Notes: generated by a model not told the origin, from the letters alone. Shown: positions 18,226 to 28,246, numbered from the stretch's first letter. The stretch is DNA of 64,000 bases from Cytophagales bacterium (GCA_022360055.1 JAKSDO010000266.1:19009-83008), one strand, 5' to 3'. Program-made: numbers and translations.

Positions 18226-19401
18226 ATGATTATAGAAACAGCAGACAGACTTAAGATCACCAAGGAGTACTACTTCTCTGTAAAACTTCAGGAAGTAAGA
18301 AGCCTGATCTCCGGAGGAAAGGATATCATTAATATTGCAATTGGCAATCCGGATATGACTCCTTCACAGGAAACCATTGACGAACTCAATATTCAATCAA
18401 ACAATCCCGCCAATCACGGGTATCAACCTTACCGGAGCATTCCTGAATTAAGAACGTCGATTAAGTCCTGGACAAAAAAGGTATATGGTGTTTCGCTTGA
18501 TCCGGATGACGAAATCTTGCCGCTTATCGGATCCAAGGAGGGGATCACGCACATATCTCTGGCTTTTCTTAATCCCGGTGACGAGGTACTGGTACCGGAA
18601 CTCGGCTACCCTGCCTATGCGGCAGTTACTGAAATGATCGGCGGAAGATCCATTAAATTTCCAATGATCGAAGATGAAAACTGGAAACCGGATATAAATG
18701 CGATGCGGCAAATGGATTTGAGGAAGGTGAAACTGATGTGGATAAACTATCCAAATATGCCGACCGGAGCGCCGGCATCGAAAAAAATGTTTGAGGAACT
18801 TATCGAATTTGCTGCCGAAAATAATATACTCCTGTGTCACGATAACCCGTACAGCCTCATCCTTAATCAAGGTGATCCGGTGAGCATATTGTCCGTCGAA
18901 GGGGCAAAAAAAGTCGCGGTCGAATTAAATTCGATGAGTAAATCACACAACATGGCGGGATGGAGAATCGGATGGGTCGCAGGAGCTAAAGATCACCTCG
19001 ACGCCATCTTAAAGATTAAAAGCAATGTCGACTCGGGCATGTTTAAACCCTTGCAACTGGCGGCGGTGAAAGCATTTGACAATCCGGATGCCTGGCACAG
19101 GAAAAGAAATCTGGAGTATAGGAACCGGCGCGAGCTGGTGTATAAAATTCTGGATCTCTTATCCTGTACATACGACCGGTCCCAGACGGGCTTGTTCATC
19201 TGGGCGAAGGTGCCCGATGAAATAGGCACCTCAAGAAAACTTGCGGATTATCTTCTTTACGAAAAAAATATATTTGTAACACCCGGTTTTGTTTTCGGAG
19301 ACAAGGGAGACAAATACATCCGGACGTCTCTTTGTGTAGAACAGGAAGTGCTAAAAAGGGTAATCGGTCGTCTAAAATCATTTGATCTGAGTAATCTATG
19401 A
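18226..19401 (+). CDS. Class I/II PLP-dependent aminotransferase
   Basis: 391-residue fold-type I aminotransferase. Visible features are the N-terminal IAIGNPDMTPSQ, the Y-P-A-Y substrate region, the NYPNMPTG loop, and the PLP lysine in SMSKSHNMAGWRIGW. The next gene, tyrA, overlaps its stop by 4 bp (ATGA), so both are translated in tandem, and an aromatic or prephenate aminotransferase role is likely. A LL-diaminopimelate-type aminotransferase is the main alternative. The ATG at 18226 is preferred over the TTG at 18187. Unlike many Bacteroidota loci, no pheA or chorismate mutase/DAHP synthase gene is adjacent. Confidence 0.85.
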   Translation: MIIETADRLKITKEYYFSVKLQEVRSLISGGKDIINIAIGNPDMTPSQETIDELNIQSNNPANHGYQPYRSIPELRTSIKSWTKKVYGVSLDPDDEILPLIGSKEGITHISLAFLNPGDEVLVPELGYPAYAAVTEMIGGRSIKFPMIEDENWKPDINAMRQMDLRKVKLMWINYPNMPTGAPASKKMFEELIEFAAENNILLCHDNPYSLILNQGDPVSILSVEGAKKVAVELNSMSKSHNMAGWRIGWVAGAKDHLDAILKIKSNVDSGMFKPLQLAAVKAFDNPDAWHRKRNLEYRNRRELVYKILDLLSCTYDRSQTGLFIWAKVPDEIGTSRKLADYLLYEKNIFVTPGFVFGDKGDKYIRTSLCVEQEVLKRVIGRLKSFDLSNL

Positions 19402-20255
19402 AAATATCAATTATCGGTGTCGGACTTCTCGGAGGTTCTTTTGCCCTGGGGCTCAAATCCATCGAAGATCATCATCAATTCGTCGGAGTGGACATCAGCG
19501 ACGAGAATGCGTTCATTGCCATGAAACTCGGTATTGTGGATGAAATTATGTCGTTTGAAAAGGCGGTAAAATCTTCGGATCTAGTCGTGCTTTCAACTCC
19601 CGTGGATGTCATCAAAGATCTGTTGCCCAAAACCCTCGACATATTGCCGGAAGAATCGATGGTCATCGATCTGGGCTCCACCAAAAGAGATTTCAGCAAA
19701 GCCGTAAAGCATCACCCCAAAAGAGATCAGTACATATCGTGCCATCCGATGGCGGGCACCGAAAACTCGGGGCCTGAAGCTGCCTTCAAAGGCCTGCTCA
19801 AACATAAGCAGATGATCGTCTGCGAAAAAGAAGCCAGCAGAAAGGAAATGCTCCGAATAATAGTGAGTCTATTCAAAAAACTGGATATGCAAATCTCGTA
19901 CATGTCCGGCGAAGAACACGATCGCCACATTGCCTATGTTTCGCACCTGAGTCATATCAGCTCTTTTGCATTGGGGCTCACAGTGCTCGATAAGGAAAAA
20001 GATGAAAAAAGCATTTTTGCCATGGCCGGTTCCGGGTTTTCCTCAACGGTAAGACTGGCCAAAAGCTCCCCCGATATGTGGGCGCCCATTTTCACGCAGA
20101 ATTCCAAAAACATCTCTGTCGCACTGGAAGCATACATCAAGCAGCTTCAGCAATTTAAAGAAATCATTGACGCCGGGGCCGAAGATCGGAGCCACAGGCT
20201 CATGGAAAAAGCAAATGAAATCAGAAGAGTTTTGATGGGAATAGAAAAAGATTAA
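19398..20255 (+). CDS. tyrA: Prephenate dehydrogenase
   Basis: NAD(P)-dependent oxidative decarboxylation of prephenate to 4-hydroxyphenylpyruvate, the tyrosine branch of aromatic amino-acid synthesis. The 285-residue protein has the Rossmann motif GVGLLGGSFA at the N-terminus, the conserved HPMAGTENSG substrate loop, and SHLSHISSFAL with the catalytic-region histidines. A helical dimer domain follows. No ACT domain is present, so feedback by tyrosine may be weak. It overlaps the aminotransferase stop by 4 bp. Confidence 0.93.
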   Translation: MKISIIGVGLLGGSFALGLKSIEDHHQFVGVDISDENAFIAMKLGIVDEIMSFEKAVKSSDLVVLSTPVDVIKDLLPKTLDILPEESMVIDLGSTKRDFSKAVKHHPKRDQYISCHPMAGTENSGPEAAFKGLLKHKQMIVCEKEASRKEMLRIIVSLFKKLDMQISYMSGEEHDRHIAYVSHLSHISSFALGLTVLDKEKDEKSIFAMAGSGFSSTVRLAKSSPDMWAPIFTQNSKNISVALEAYIKQLQQFKEIIDAGAEDRSHRLMEKANEIRRVLMGIEKD

Positions 20256-20290
20256 CTTGAAGTAATTTTTTGCTTTTGTCTGTTTTTATC

Positions 20291-21727
20291 ATGAAAAAAG
20301 TCTGGATAACCATCCCACTGTTCTTCTTACTTATCTTCGCAGCATGGTACCTGGTCATCGAACTTGGCAAAAAATACATCGCTCCAAGCGCCAAAAAAGA
20401 AAAGATATATGCCCCGATCCGACCGAGCACGACCCATCCTCAATACTGGTCGATGAACGGAGAAAATGTCATGCTCCTGGGAGGGTCCGTTGAAGACAAT
20501 CTTTTTCAGATCCGGGATCTTGAAACGCATCTGGACGTATTGAAATCGGCAGGGGGCAATTATGTGCGCAATACAATGTCGAGCCGTGATTCCGGAAATG
20601 TCTGGGCTTTTGCCAGAAATGAAGAAGGGTATTACGATCTCAGATCCGAGAATGACGAATACTGGAAGCGGTTCCGGGAATTTCTGGACGCCTGCGACAA
20701 AAGGGAAATCGTCGTACAGATCGAGCTGTGGGCCACGTTTGACTTCTACAGGGGCAACTGGGAGGTAAATCCGTTTAATCCAAAAAATAATATAAACTAC
20801 ACTGCCGAGCGCGTACAAATTCCGACGGAAGTAAAATCGCACCCTACCTGGACAGAAAACAACTTTTTCCGGTCTGTCCCGACACAGGAGCATAATTTGA
20901 GATTGCTGGATTTTCAACAGCGCTTTATTGATAAATTGCTTTCGATCTCCCTGAATTACGGAAATGTATTGTACTGTATGGATAATGAAACGTCCGTTAC
21001 TTCGGAATGGGGCAAATTCTGGTCGCTCTACATTAAAAAAGTAGCCAAAGAACACGGAAAACAAATTTTTACGACGGAAATGTGGGATCCGTGGAACCTG
21101 AACCATGTTGCGCACCGCGAAACCTTCGATCACCCTGAGATTTATGATTTCGTGGACATTTCTCAAAACAATCACAATTCCGGAGATACCCACTGGGCAA
21201 ACGGCTTGAAGCAAATCGAACGTTTAACGTTAAATGGCAACCTGCGACCACTGAATAATGTAAAAGTTTACGGAAATGACGGCGGACGGCATCAGACCAC
21301 TCAAAACGCGATCGAGTGCTTTGTGAGAAACGTGCTGCTGGGCGCCGCAAGTACCCGGTTTCATCGACCTGCATCGGGACAGGGCCTGAACACGATCGCC
21401 CGACAGGTGATTGCCAGCATGAGATCTTTCGTGGATTCCACGGATTTTTTTCATGCAAAACCATCCAACCACCTGCTGGCAGAACGGGAAGAAAATGAAG
21501 CCTTCTGCAGGGCGATTGAAGGGAAGGAATACGCGATCTATTTTCCAAATGGAGGAAAAGTTCTGCTTCAATGTGCGACGGAACAGGGTGAGATTTCTAT
21601 TCGATGGCTGGATATTCTAAAATCCGGATGGACGAAAACCCACCATATAACAGTAAGGAATTCAAAAGCCGAGATAAGCGCTCCCGACCATAAAAACTGG
21701 CTGGCATTAATTAAATGGAATCCATGA
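20291..21727 (+). CDS. Glycoside-hydrolase-like TIM-barrel protein, membrane-anchored
   Basis: 478 residues. One N-terminal hydrophobic helix (about 4-24) serves as signal anchor. The rest resembles (beta/alpha)8 glycosidases of clan A: a start with PQYWSMNGENVMLLGGS, then HLDVLKSAGGNYVRN, and CMDNETS, where the N-E pair fits the clan A acid/base position. TTEMWDPW and FVDISQNNHN follow, and a small C-terminal beta domain ends in NWLALIKW. It may be GH5-like or a related uncharacterised family. The ATG at 20291 is chosen over the TTG at 20270. It starts 35 bp after tyrA but is functionally closer to the following sugar genes. Confidence 0.68.
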   Translation: MKKVWITIPLFFLLIFAAWYLVIELGKKYIAPSAKKEKIYAPIRPSTTHPQYWSMNGENVMLLGGSVEDNLFQIRDLETHLDVLKSAGGNYVRNTMSSRDSGNVWAFARNEEGYYDLRSENDEYWKRFREFLDACDKREIVVQIELWATFDFYRGNWEVNPFNPKNNINYTAERVQIPTEVKSHPTWTENNFFRSVPTQEHNLRLLDFQQRFIDKLLSISLNYGNVLYCMDNETSVTSEWGKFWSLYIKKVAKEHGKQIFTTEMWDPWNLNHVAHRETFDHPEIYDFVDISQNNHNSGDTHWANGLKQIERLTLNGNLRPLNNVKVYGNDGGRHQTTQNAIECFVRNVLLGAASTRFHRPASGQGLNTIARQVIASMRSFVDSTDFFHAKPSNHLLAEREENEAFCRAIEGKEYAIYFPNGGKVLLQCATEQGEISIRWLDILKSGWTKTHHITVRNSKAEISAPDHKNWLALIKWNP

Positions 21728-21817
21728 GATAATTACCAAATTGTTTCGCTCAAGCGACTTAAACCAAGGTTTTGATGCCATTTCCAAATTAGACTCTATA
21801 TAAAACAAAACAAAAAT

Positions 21818-23356
21818 ATGTTTACCAAAGATGATTTAAAGCAAATTGAAGAAAGAGGTTCGGATCTTGATCATGTAAAACTTCAAATACAAAACTTTGA
21901 AAAAGGCTTTCCGTTTCTGAAACTGGTCGAAGCCGCTACGCCGTCCGGGGGCATTATTGTTTTAAGTAAAGCGGAGTTGGCCGGATTAATCGAGATGTAT
22001 GATCAAAAACGGACTGAAAAGCAAATTGTAAAGTTCGTCCCTGCTTCGGGCGCCGCGAGCAGGATGTTTAAACTGCTATATGCCTTTCTGGAAATATCTT
22101 CGGACCCCGGTGAAGTTGCCAATGCCATGCAGGCATCGGGCGATCTGCAATCCATTCATACCTTTTTTAATAGAATTGAAGATTTTGCCTTTGCGCGGGA
22201 TTTAGATGGCAAACTTGAAAAAAAAGGGCGCTCTATCCGGGAATGCCTTCAAAACCGGGATTATAAATCCATCCTGGAAACCCTGTTGCTCGATGAGGGG
22301 CTGGAATACGGATCATTGCCAAAAGGACTATTAAAGTTTCACAAATACGGGGAAGATGCGCGTACGCCGGCCATGGAACACCTCGCAGAAGGAGCGCTCT
22401 ATGCCTTATCGGCAGATAAAAAAGTAAAAATCCATTTCACGGTTTCTCCCGAGCATCGAAAGAAATTCGAAGATCATCTCAATTCCGCTGCAGAAGTATT
22501 TGAGAAAAAATATAACTGTTCGTTCGAAATATCCTTTTCCGAACAAAAAGCATACACAGATACCATTGCTGTGGATCCGGAAAATGAACCGTTCCGAAAT
22601 CCCGATCAAAGTTTGCTTTTCAGACCCGCAGGTCATGGAGCCCTGATCGCCAACCTCGACGATATTGATGCCGATATCATATTTGTAAAAAACATTGATA
22701 ACGTTGTTCAGGACAATCTGAAGGAGGACACGATTGCTTATAAAAAAGCCCTTGCCGGCACATTGCTCAAATACCAGGAACAGATTTTCAATCACCTCAG
22801 GCAACTTGACCGTACGCCCACGGAAGAAGATGTGGAAACCATGATGGATTTTGTAAAAAACGAACTTCAGATCAAACGAATTCCACCATTGAATACGCTG
22901 GAGGAAAAAACGGCATTTTTAAGAGGCAAACTCGATCGCCCGCTTCGTGTTTGCGGCATGGTAAAGAATGAAGGAGAACCTGGCGGAGGCCCGTTTTTTG
23001 CCTTGAATCAGGATCAAACCCAATCCCTGCAAATCGTGGAATCTTCCCAGGTAGACTTTTCAGACGAAAGTCAAAAAGCCATTGTAAATTCCGCTACGCA
23101 TTTCAATCCGGTGGACCTGGTCTGCGGTGTAAAAAATTACAAAGGAGAGCAATTTGACCTGACACGATATGTCGATCCGAGTACGGGATTTATTTCTCAA
23201 AAATCAAAGGACGGCCGCGAATTAAAAGCACAGGAGCTGCCCGGCCTTTGGAACGGCGCTATGTCGGACTGGAATACATTATTTCTGGAGGTTCCGATCA
23301 GCACATTTAATCCTGTAAAGACAGTTAATGATTTATTGAGGCCGCAGCATCAATAA
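21818..23356 (+). CDS. DUF4301 family protein, nucleotidyltransferase-like motifs
   Basis: 512-residue cytoplasmic protein with no signal peptide, matching the Bacteroidota family DUF4301. An early motif KFVPASGAASRMFK resembles the nucleotide-binding loop of GT-A nucleotidyltransferases. Later, RPAGHGALIANLDDIDADI followed by FVKNIDNV resembles the active-site region of UDP-sugar pyrophosphorylases, where the D in the last motif would bind metal. The C-terminal third contains RVCGMVKNEGEPGGGPF. No biochemical role is established for the family, as far as I know. Position between two glycosidase-type genes supports sugar activation, but this is inference. Confidence 0.8.
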   Translation: MFTKDDLKQIEERGSDLDHVKLQIQNFEKGFPFLKLVEAATPSGGIIVLSKAELAGLIEMYDQKRTEKQIVKFVPASGAASRMFKLLYAFLEISSDPGEVANAMQASGDLQSIHTFFNRIEDFAFARDLDGKLEKKGRSIRECLQNRDYKSILETLLLDEGLEYGSLPKGLLKFHKYGEDARTPAMEHLAEGALYALSADKKVKIHFTVSPEHRKKFEDHLNSAAEVFEKKYNCSFEISFSEQKAYTDTIAVDPENEPFRNPDQSLLFRPAGHGALIANLDDIDADIIFVKNIDNVVQDNLKEDTIAYKKALAGTLLKYQEQIFNHLRQLDRTPTEEDVETMMDFVKNELQIKRIPPLNTLEEKTAFLRGKLDRPLRVCGMVKNEGEPGGGPFFALNQDQTQSLQIVESSQVDFSDESQKAIVNSATHFNPVDLVCGVKNYKGEQFDLTRYVDPSTGFISQKSKDGRELKAQELPGLWNGAMSDWNTLFLEVPISTFNPVKTVNDLLRPQHQ

Positions 23357-23469
23357 TATTTTGTAAATTGGCGTTGTTAATTCAAAATAAATGCTCTGAA
23401 TTTTTTATAGTTTTTTAATTTCGGAGGAATTCCAGTTTATCGAAAGTTTGTCCATTTAACCACAGCTAC

Positions 23470-25305
23470 ATGAATGCGATCAAGGTATTACTTTTTGTAA
23501 TAATATCCTGTTCCCCAACCTTTTGTATCGGGCAAAGAATCATGTATTCCGCGCCGGATTTCAGGTTGCCCACGGAATGGACATCGGATGTAAATCCCGA
23601 CAACCCTCATTCCGAGTACCCGAGGCCGGCTATGAGAAGGACAGAATGGAAAAGTCTGAACGGCCGGTGGCATTTTACGAAAAGTGATAAAGATGCTTCA
23701 AAGCCGGAGATTTTTGAAAAAGAGATTATTGTCCCGTTTCCGGTGGAATCGGCATTGTCCGGAATTTATGACGCTGTGAGCCCTGAGGATAAGATTTGGT
23801 ATAAAAGAACTTTTTTCATTCCCGATTCGTGGTCCGGAAGATTTGTTCTCTTACACTTTGGCGCCTCGGATTGGGAAACAACCGTTTACATCAACGGGAT
23901 CGAAATCGGCAAACACCGCGGCGGGTATGATCCGTTTTCATTTGACATTTCCCCCTACCTCGACGAGCGCGGAGTTCAGGAATTAATTGTCTCGGTTTGG
24001 GACCCTACGGATGCATACCATCAGCCCCGGGGGAAGCAAAAGATCAATCCGGAAGGAATCTGGTACACCCCCGTTTCGGGAATTTGGCAATCCGTATGGA
24101 TCGAACCCGTAAACTTTTCCTCGATCGAATCCCTGAGATATACCCCGGATATTGATCATTCCACGATCAATATTGGTGTGAATGTTCACAATCCCTTACC
24201 GGAAGATTCGATATACGTCGCTATTTCTTTTGATAACAGACCAGTGCGCCACAAAACTTTTCCGTACGATAAGGTCGGCAAAATAAGCATTGATAACCAG
24301 AAGCTTTGGTCCCCGGACGCTCCGCATCTCTACGATGTGAATTTGGCTCTGGTAAGAAAGGGGAAAAAGATCGATGTTGTCGATTCCTACTTCGGAATGC
24401 GAAAAATCAGTGTTGGAAAAGATAAAAAAGGGCTCAAACGCTTATTCCTGAATAATGAGCCGATCTTCCAATACGGGTTGCTGGACCAGGGATGGTGGCC
24501 GGACGGCTTATACACCGCTCCGACAGACGAAGCGCTAAAATCCGACATTCTCAGAACCAAACAAATGGGATTTAACCTTATCCGAAAACATGTGAAGGTG
24601 GAACCACAAAGATGGTATACCTATTGCGACGAAATTGGCATCATCGTATGGCAGGATATGCCCAATAGCGATAAGCACGCCAAATGGCAGGGGCCGAGTG
24701 GCTTCGACGGAATAGAAATCGAGCGGGAGTTCGTCTCCGAAGCACAGTACAAACTTGAATTTGAAGTCATTATAAAGTCCCTTTACAATCATCCGTCCAT
24801 CGCAAAATGGATTCCGTTTAACGAGGGCTGGGGGCAGTTTAAAACCAAAGAAATATTTGAGTGGGTTCCGACCATAGATTCCACAAGACTTTTGGGCGGC
24901 CCCAGTGGCGGCAATTACTTCCCGGTGGGAGATACGCGGGATTATCACAAATATCCCGGACCTGAAATGCCTCCGCCGGATGAAGCGCGCGCTTTGATTT
25001 TAGGAGAGTTCGGAGGGTTGGGATTACCTCTTCACGATCACTTGTGGCAAAGCGATAAAAATTGGGGATATCGCACACTTCAGAATCAGAAGGACCTCGA
25101 AAAGGCTTATCTGAACATGATCGAAAAACTGAAGCCATTGATACGGGAAGGACTGGCCGGCGCCATCTATACCCAAACAACGGATGTCGAAGGAGAAGTC
25201 AATGGCACCATGACCTACGACCGAAAAGTAATAAAGTTTAAAAGCAATAAAATCAGAAAGGCGCACGATGAGCTGTATCAGCTTTTTGAAAAGGAAGCAG
25301 ACTAA
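23470..25305 (+). CDS. Glycoside hydrolase family 2 protein
   Basis: Exported 611-residue GH2 enzyme of the beta-galactosidase/beta-glucuronidase/beta-mannosidase superfamily. After a signal peptide (about 1-21) come a galactose-binding-like domain (residues about 45-210, with WKSLNGRWHF and GGYDPFSFDIS), an immunoglobulin-like domain (about 215-310), and the catalytic barrel (about 315-611). The acid/base glutamate is in WIPFNEGWGQF and the nucleophile in ILGEFGGLGL. It lacks the C-terminal domains of LacZ-type enzymes. Substrate is not determined. Secretion to the periplasm and the following MFS gene suggest oligosaccharide trimming before uptake. Confidence 0.92.
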   Translation: MNAIKVLLFVIISCSPTFCIGQRIMYSAPDFRLPTEWTSDVNPDNPHSEYPRPAMRRTEWKSLNGRWHFTKSDKDASKPEIFEKEIIVPFPVESALSGIYDAVSPEDKIWYKRTFFIPDSWSGRFVLLHFGASDWETTVYINGIEIGKHRGGYDPFSFDISPYLDERGVQELIVSVWDPTDAYHQPRGKQKINPEGIWYTPVSGIWQSVWIEPVNFSSIESLRYTPDIDHSTINIGVNVHNPLPEDSIYVAISFDNRPVRHKTFPYDKVGKISIDNQKLWSPDAPHLYDVNLALVRKGKKIDVVDSYFGMRKISVGKDKKGLKRLFLNNEPIFQYGLLDQGWWPDGLYTAPTDEALKSDILRTKQMGFNLIRKHVKVEPQRWYTYCDEIGIIVWQDMPNSDKHAKWQGPSGFDGIEIEREFVSEAQYKLEFEVIIKSLYNHPSIAKWIPFNEGWGQFKTKEIFEWVPTIDSTRLLGGPSGGNYFPVGDTRDYHKYPGPEMPPPDEARALILGEFGGLGLPLHDHLWQSDKNWGYRTLQNQKDLEKAYLNMIEKLKPLIREGLAGAIYTQTTDVEGEVNGTMTYDRKVIKFKSNKIRKAHDELYQLFEKEAD

Positions 25306-25422
25306 AAAAAACATATTTCCCCGGCGCCAATGGCCTTTTACATATTTGATTAAAGTATTATTATTGTTATAAAGACTTCCGGTACTTCTTTTTTTAAATT
25401 CCTAAACACAAAATAGCTAATA

Positions 25423-26580
25423 ATGGTCAATCGAAATCGACTTTTTATCCTTAGTTGCCTTGGTCTGATCACCACTTCGGTATCCTTCGCTGTCCGCGCT
25501 CAATTGGAGACGGTGTTTATTTCAGAATTTGAACTTTCAAGCCAGGACCTGGGTACGGCTTTCGCGCCTGTATTTTTGGGGCTTACCATCACTATGATCA
25601 TCGGAGGAGCCCTCGTGGACCAGCTCGGCATGAAACGAATGGTCTGGCTGGCATTTATATTTCATATTATCGGTATTACGATTACCGTGTTTGCCTTTGA
25701 TTTTTGGTCATTGTTCTTCGGTTCGCTGGCCATTGGCGTTGGGAACGGAATGATTGAAGCCGCGTGCAATCCTTTAATTGCTACCATATATAGTGATAAT
25801 AAGACAAAAATGTTAAACCGGTTCCACATCTGGTTTCCAGGCGGCATTGTGATCGGGAGTCTGCTGGGATATATACTTATCGAGCGCGCCAGCCTGCCGT
25901 GGCAGATATTGGTAGGCATCATGTATATTCCGACCATATTATATGGCCTGCTGCTGGTCGGTCAGGAATTTCCGAAAACGGAACGCGTTCAATTGGGCAT
26001 ATCGACTGTAAGTATGTGGAAAACGATCATATCTCCTCTGTTTCTTTTCATGGCATTTTGCATGATCCTAACCGCATCTACTGAAATCGGGACAAACCAG
26101 AGAATATCCTCGCTGTTGGAAGAAACAGGTGTATCCGCGATACTGGTCCTGGCATTTATCAACGGCATCATGGCCATTGGCCGGGGTTTTGCCGGCCCGG
26201 TAGTGAAAAAGCTGGACACCACCGGCATGCTGTTTTTTTCTGCCGTATTCGCTTTTGGGGGGCTTATCTGGCTAAGCTACTCCAGTGGAGCGATGACATT
26301 TCTCGCAGCTTTTATTTTCGCCGTCGGTGTGTGTTATTTTTGGCCGACCATGCTTGGATTTATCTCGGAAAAAATCCCCGAGAGCGGAGCTTTGGGGCTT
26401 AGTGTGATGGGCGGTGTCGGCAATTTCTCAATATCCATAGCCCTGCCGATTATCGGTATATTTATGGACACCGAATCCACAGGAGCAGAAACGCTGCGCT
26501 ATATGGCCGTGATGCCCGCCATTCTGATTCTCGCATTCGGAGCTTTATTTTTCCTGACGCGCAAAAAAAGTAATGAATAA
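25423..26580 (+). CDS. MFS transporter, likely sugar carrier
   Basis: 385-residue major facilitator with about 12 membrane helices. The loop between helices 2 and 3 (DQLGMKRMVW) fits the MFS signature position, and the central cytoplasmic loop is short (GQEFPKTERVQ). The N-terminal half contains GNGMIEAACNPLIATIYS, a motif seen in FucP/GluP-type sugar porters. The gene follows GH2 by 117 bp on the same strand and probably imports the released sugar. Substrate cannot be named. Confidence 0.82.
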   Translation: MVNRNRLFILSCLGLITTSVSFAVRAQLETVFISEFELSSQDLGTAFAPVFLGLTITMIIGGALVDQLGMKRMVWLAFIFHIIGITITVFAFDFWSLFFGSLAIGVGNGMIEAACNPLIATIYSDNKTKMLNRFHIWFPGGIVIGSLLGYILIERASLPWQILVGIMYIPTILYGLLLVGQEFPKTERVQLGISTVSMWKTIISPLFLFMAFCMILTASTEIGTNQRISSLLEETGVSAILVLAFINGIMAIGRGFAGPVVKKLDTTGMLFFSAVFAFGGLIWLSYSSGAMTFLAAFIFAVGVCYFWPTMLGFISEKIPESGALGLSVMGGVGNFSISIALPIIGIFMDTESTGAETLRYMAVMPAILILAFGALFFLTRKKSNE

Positions 26581-26734
26581 CAGCGATGAGACGGATGGCC
26601 GCGGAACGCCTTCCGCAAAAAAGCTACCGGGGCTGTCCGATAAGTTCGCTTATTCACCTTCCGGGACGCGCCATGCAGTCGTACCCGGCGTACCCGGGCG
26701 GACTTTTCCTGACATCTTGTGATCCCGGTTCGTC

Positions 26735-28237
26735 CTATTTCACAAAATCGGGCAAGGTATTCGGATCGATATCCCAGATCAACGGCATAAAAAACCAAAG
26801 GGCCAGTACGATAAGGATCACCGAAATTATATTTAAAAAAAATCCGGCCCGGGCCATCTGACTGATCTTAATGTATCCGGTACTGAATACAACCGCATTG
26901 GGTGGTGTAGCCACCGGCAACATAAATGCGCAGGACGCAGATAAGGTCGCGGCGATCATTAAGGCATAGGGATGAACCTCCAACGTAATGGCAATCGAAG
27001 CCAGGATGGGCAGAAGAATGGTCGCAGTGGCTACATTTGAAGTCACCTCCGTGAGATAATTCACCATTGCACTCACTGCAAAGAGTAAAACAATAAAGCT
27101 TACCTGATCCAAGCCCTTCAATGTTCCCGCAAGCCAGGCCGCGAGTCCCGATGACTGGAAACCGGAAGCTATGGCCAGACCGCCTCCAAAAAGGATGAGA
27201 ATCCCCCAGGGGAGTTTCCTTGCCGTCTGCCAATCCATAATCCGCACGCCTTTCTTTGACGATGGGATCAAAAATAACAAAACCGCCCCCACGATGGCTA
27301 TAATCGTATCGTCAATGGCCGGTATAAATTTCTTGAGCAAGAACGATCGCGTAATCCACAAGATGGCCGTGAACAGAAACACCGCGATTACTTTTTTTTC
27401 GTCGAAGGTCATGGGCCCCAAAAGCCTGAGCTGTTTTTTAATCTCTTTATAACCCGGAGCATGTTTATCCGCTTTGACAGGAAAAACGATCTTAACGAGG
27501 TATATCCAGCAAATGAACAAAAGTGAAATTGAAATGGGGAAAGATAACGTCATCCACTTGGCAAAATCGATTTCCTGATCAAAAAGATCCTTGACAACGG
27601 CGGAGAGCATGGCGTTTGTCGGGGTTCCGATCAGGGTAGTGATCCCGCCAATCGAGGCGGCATAAGCGATCCCGAGCATCAAAGGAAGGCCGAATGAAGA
27701 ACTCAGCTTTTTACTGCCGGTCAAATCGTCCTCACTCGCAATCATGCCGTCAAATTGCTTTGCCACAGCCACGGCAATAGGCAACATCATCATTGCCGAA
27801 GCCGTATTGGAAATCCACATGGACAACAAATAGGTGGCCAGCATAAATCCCAGGATGATCCGGCCGGCATTTTTACCGATAAGATGGATTGTTTGCAGGG
27901 CGATGCGCCGGTGCAAATTCCATTTTTCAATAGCCAGCGCAATGATAAATCCTCCCATATACAGGAAAATCATTTTATGGCCGTAGGCCGAGGTCGTATC
28001 GGTAATATTCAAAGCCCCGGTTAGCGGAAACAAAACGATTGGCATGAGTGAAGTTACCGGTATCGGTATTGCCTCGGTCACCCACCAGATGGCAATCCAC
28101 GATGTGATGGCCAAAACAGATTGAGCTTCCGCGGAAAGATCGGCTGCCGGAGGTATGGACAGAATAATTACAAATGATAACGGCCCCGAAATAAGTGCAA
28201 TGAATCTCTTGCCGGAAATTTTAAGATGAGCAGACAT
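26735..28237 (-). CDS. SLC13/DASS family anion:sodium symporter
   Basis: 500-residue inner-membrane carrier of the divalent anion:Na+ symporter family, importing dicarboxylates such as succinate or malate, or sulfate. It shows paired SNT-type motifs: ISNTASAMMMLPIAVAVA in the first half and TSNVATATILLPILASIA in the second, the two Na+/substrate hairpins of the family. IGTPTNAML and PPNAVVFSTGYI complete the signatures. It converges with the MFS gene; the 26581-26734 gap shows no clear terminator. A 17-bp palindrome lies 10 bp upstream of its start. Confidence 0.92.
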   Translation of the reverse strand: MSAHLKISGKRFIALISGPLSFVIILSIPPAADLSAEAQSVLAITSWIAIWWVTEAIPIPVTSLMPIVLFPLTGALNITDTTSAYGHKMIFLYMGGFIIALAIEKWNLHRRIALQTIHLIGKNAGRIILGFMLATYLLSMWISNTASAMMMLPIAVAVAKQFDGMIASEDDLTGSKKLSSSFGLPLMLGIAYAASIGGITTLIGTPTNAMLSAVVKDLFDQEIDFAKWMTLSFPISISLLFICWIYLVKIVFPVKADKHAPGYKEIKKQLRLLGPMTFDEKKVIAVFLFTAILWITRSFLLKKFIPAIDDTIIAIVGAVLLFLIPSSKKGVRIMDWQTARKLPWGILILFGGGLAIASGFQSSGLAAWLAGTLKGLDQVSFIVLLFAVSAMVNYLTEVTSNVATATILLPILASIAITLEVHPYALMIAATLSASCAFMLPVATPPNAVVFSTGYIKISQMARAGFFLNIISVILIVLALWFFMPLIWDIDPNTLPDFVK

Positions 28238-28246
28238 ATGTCTTAA

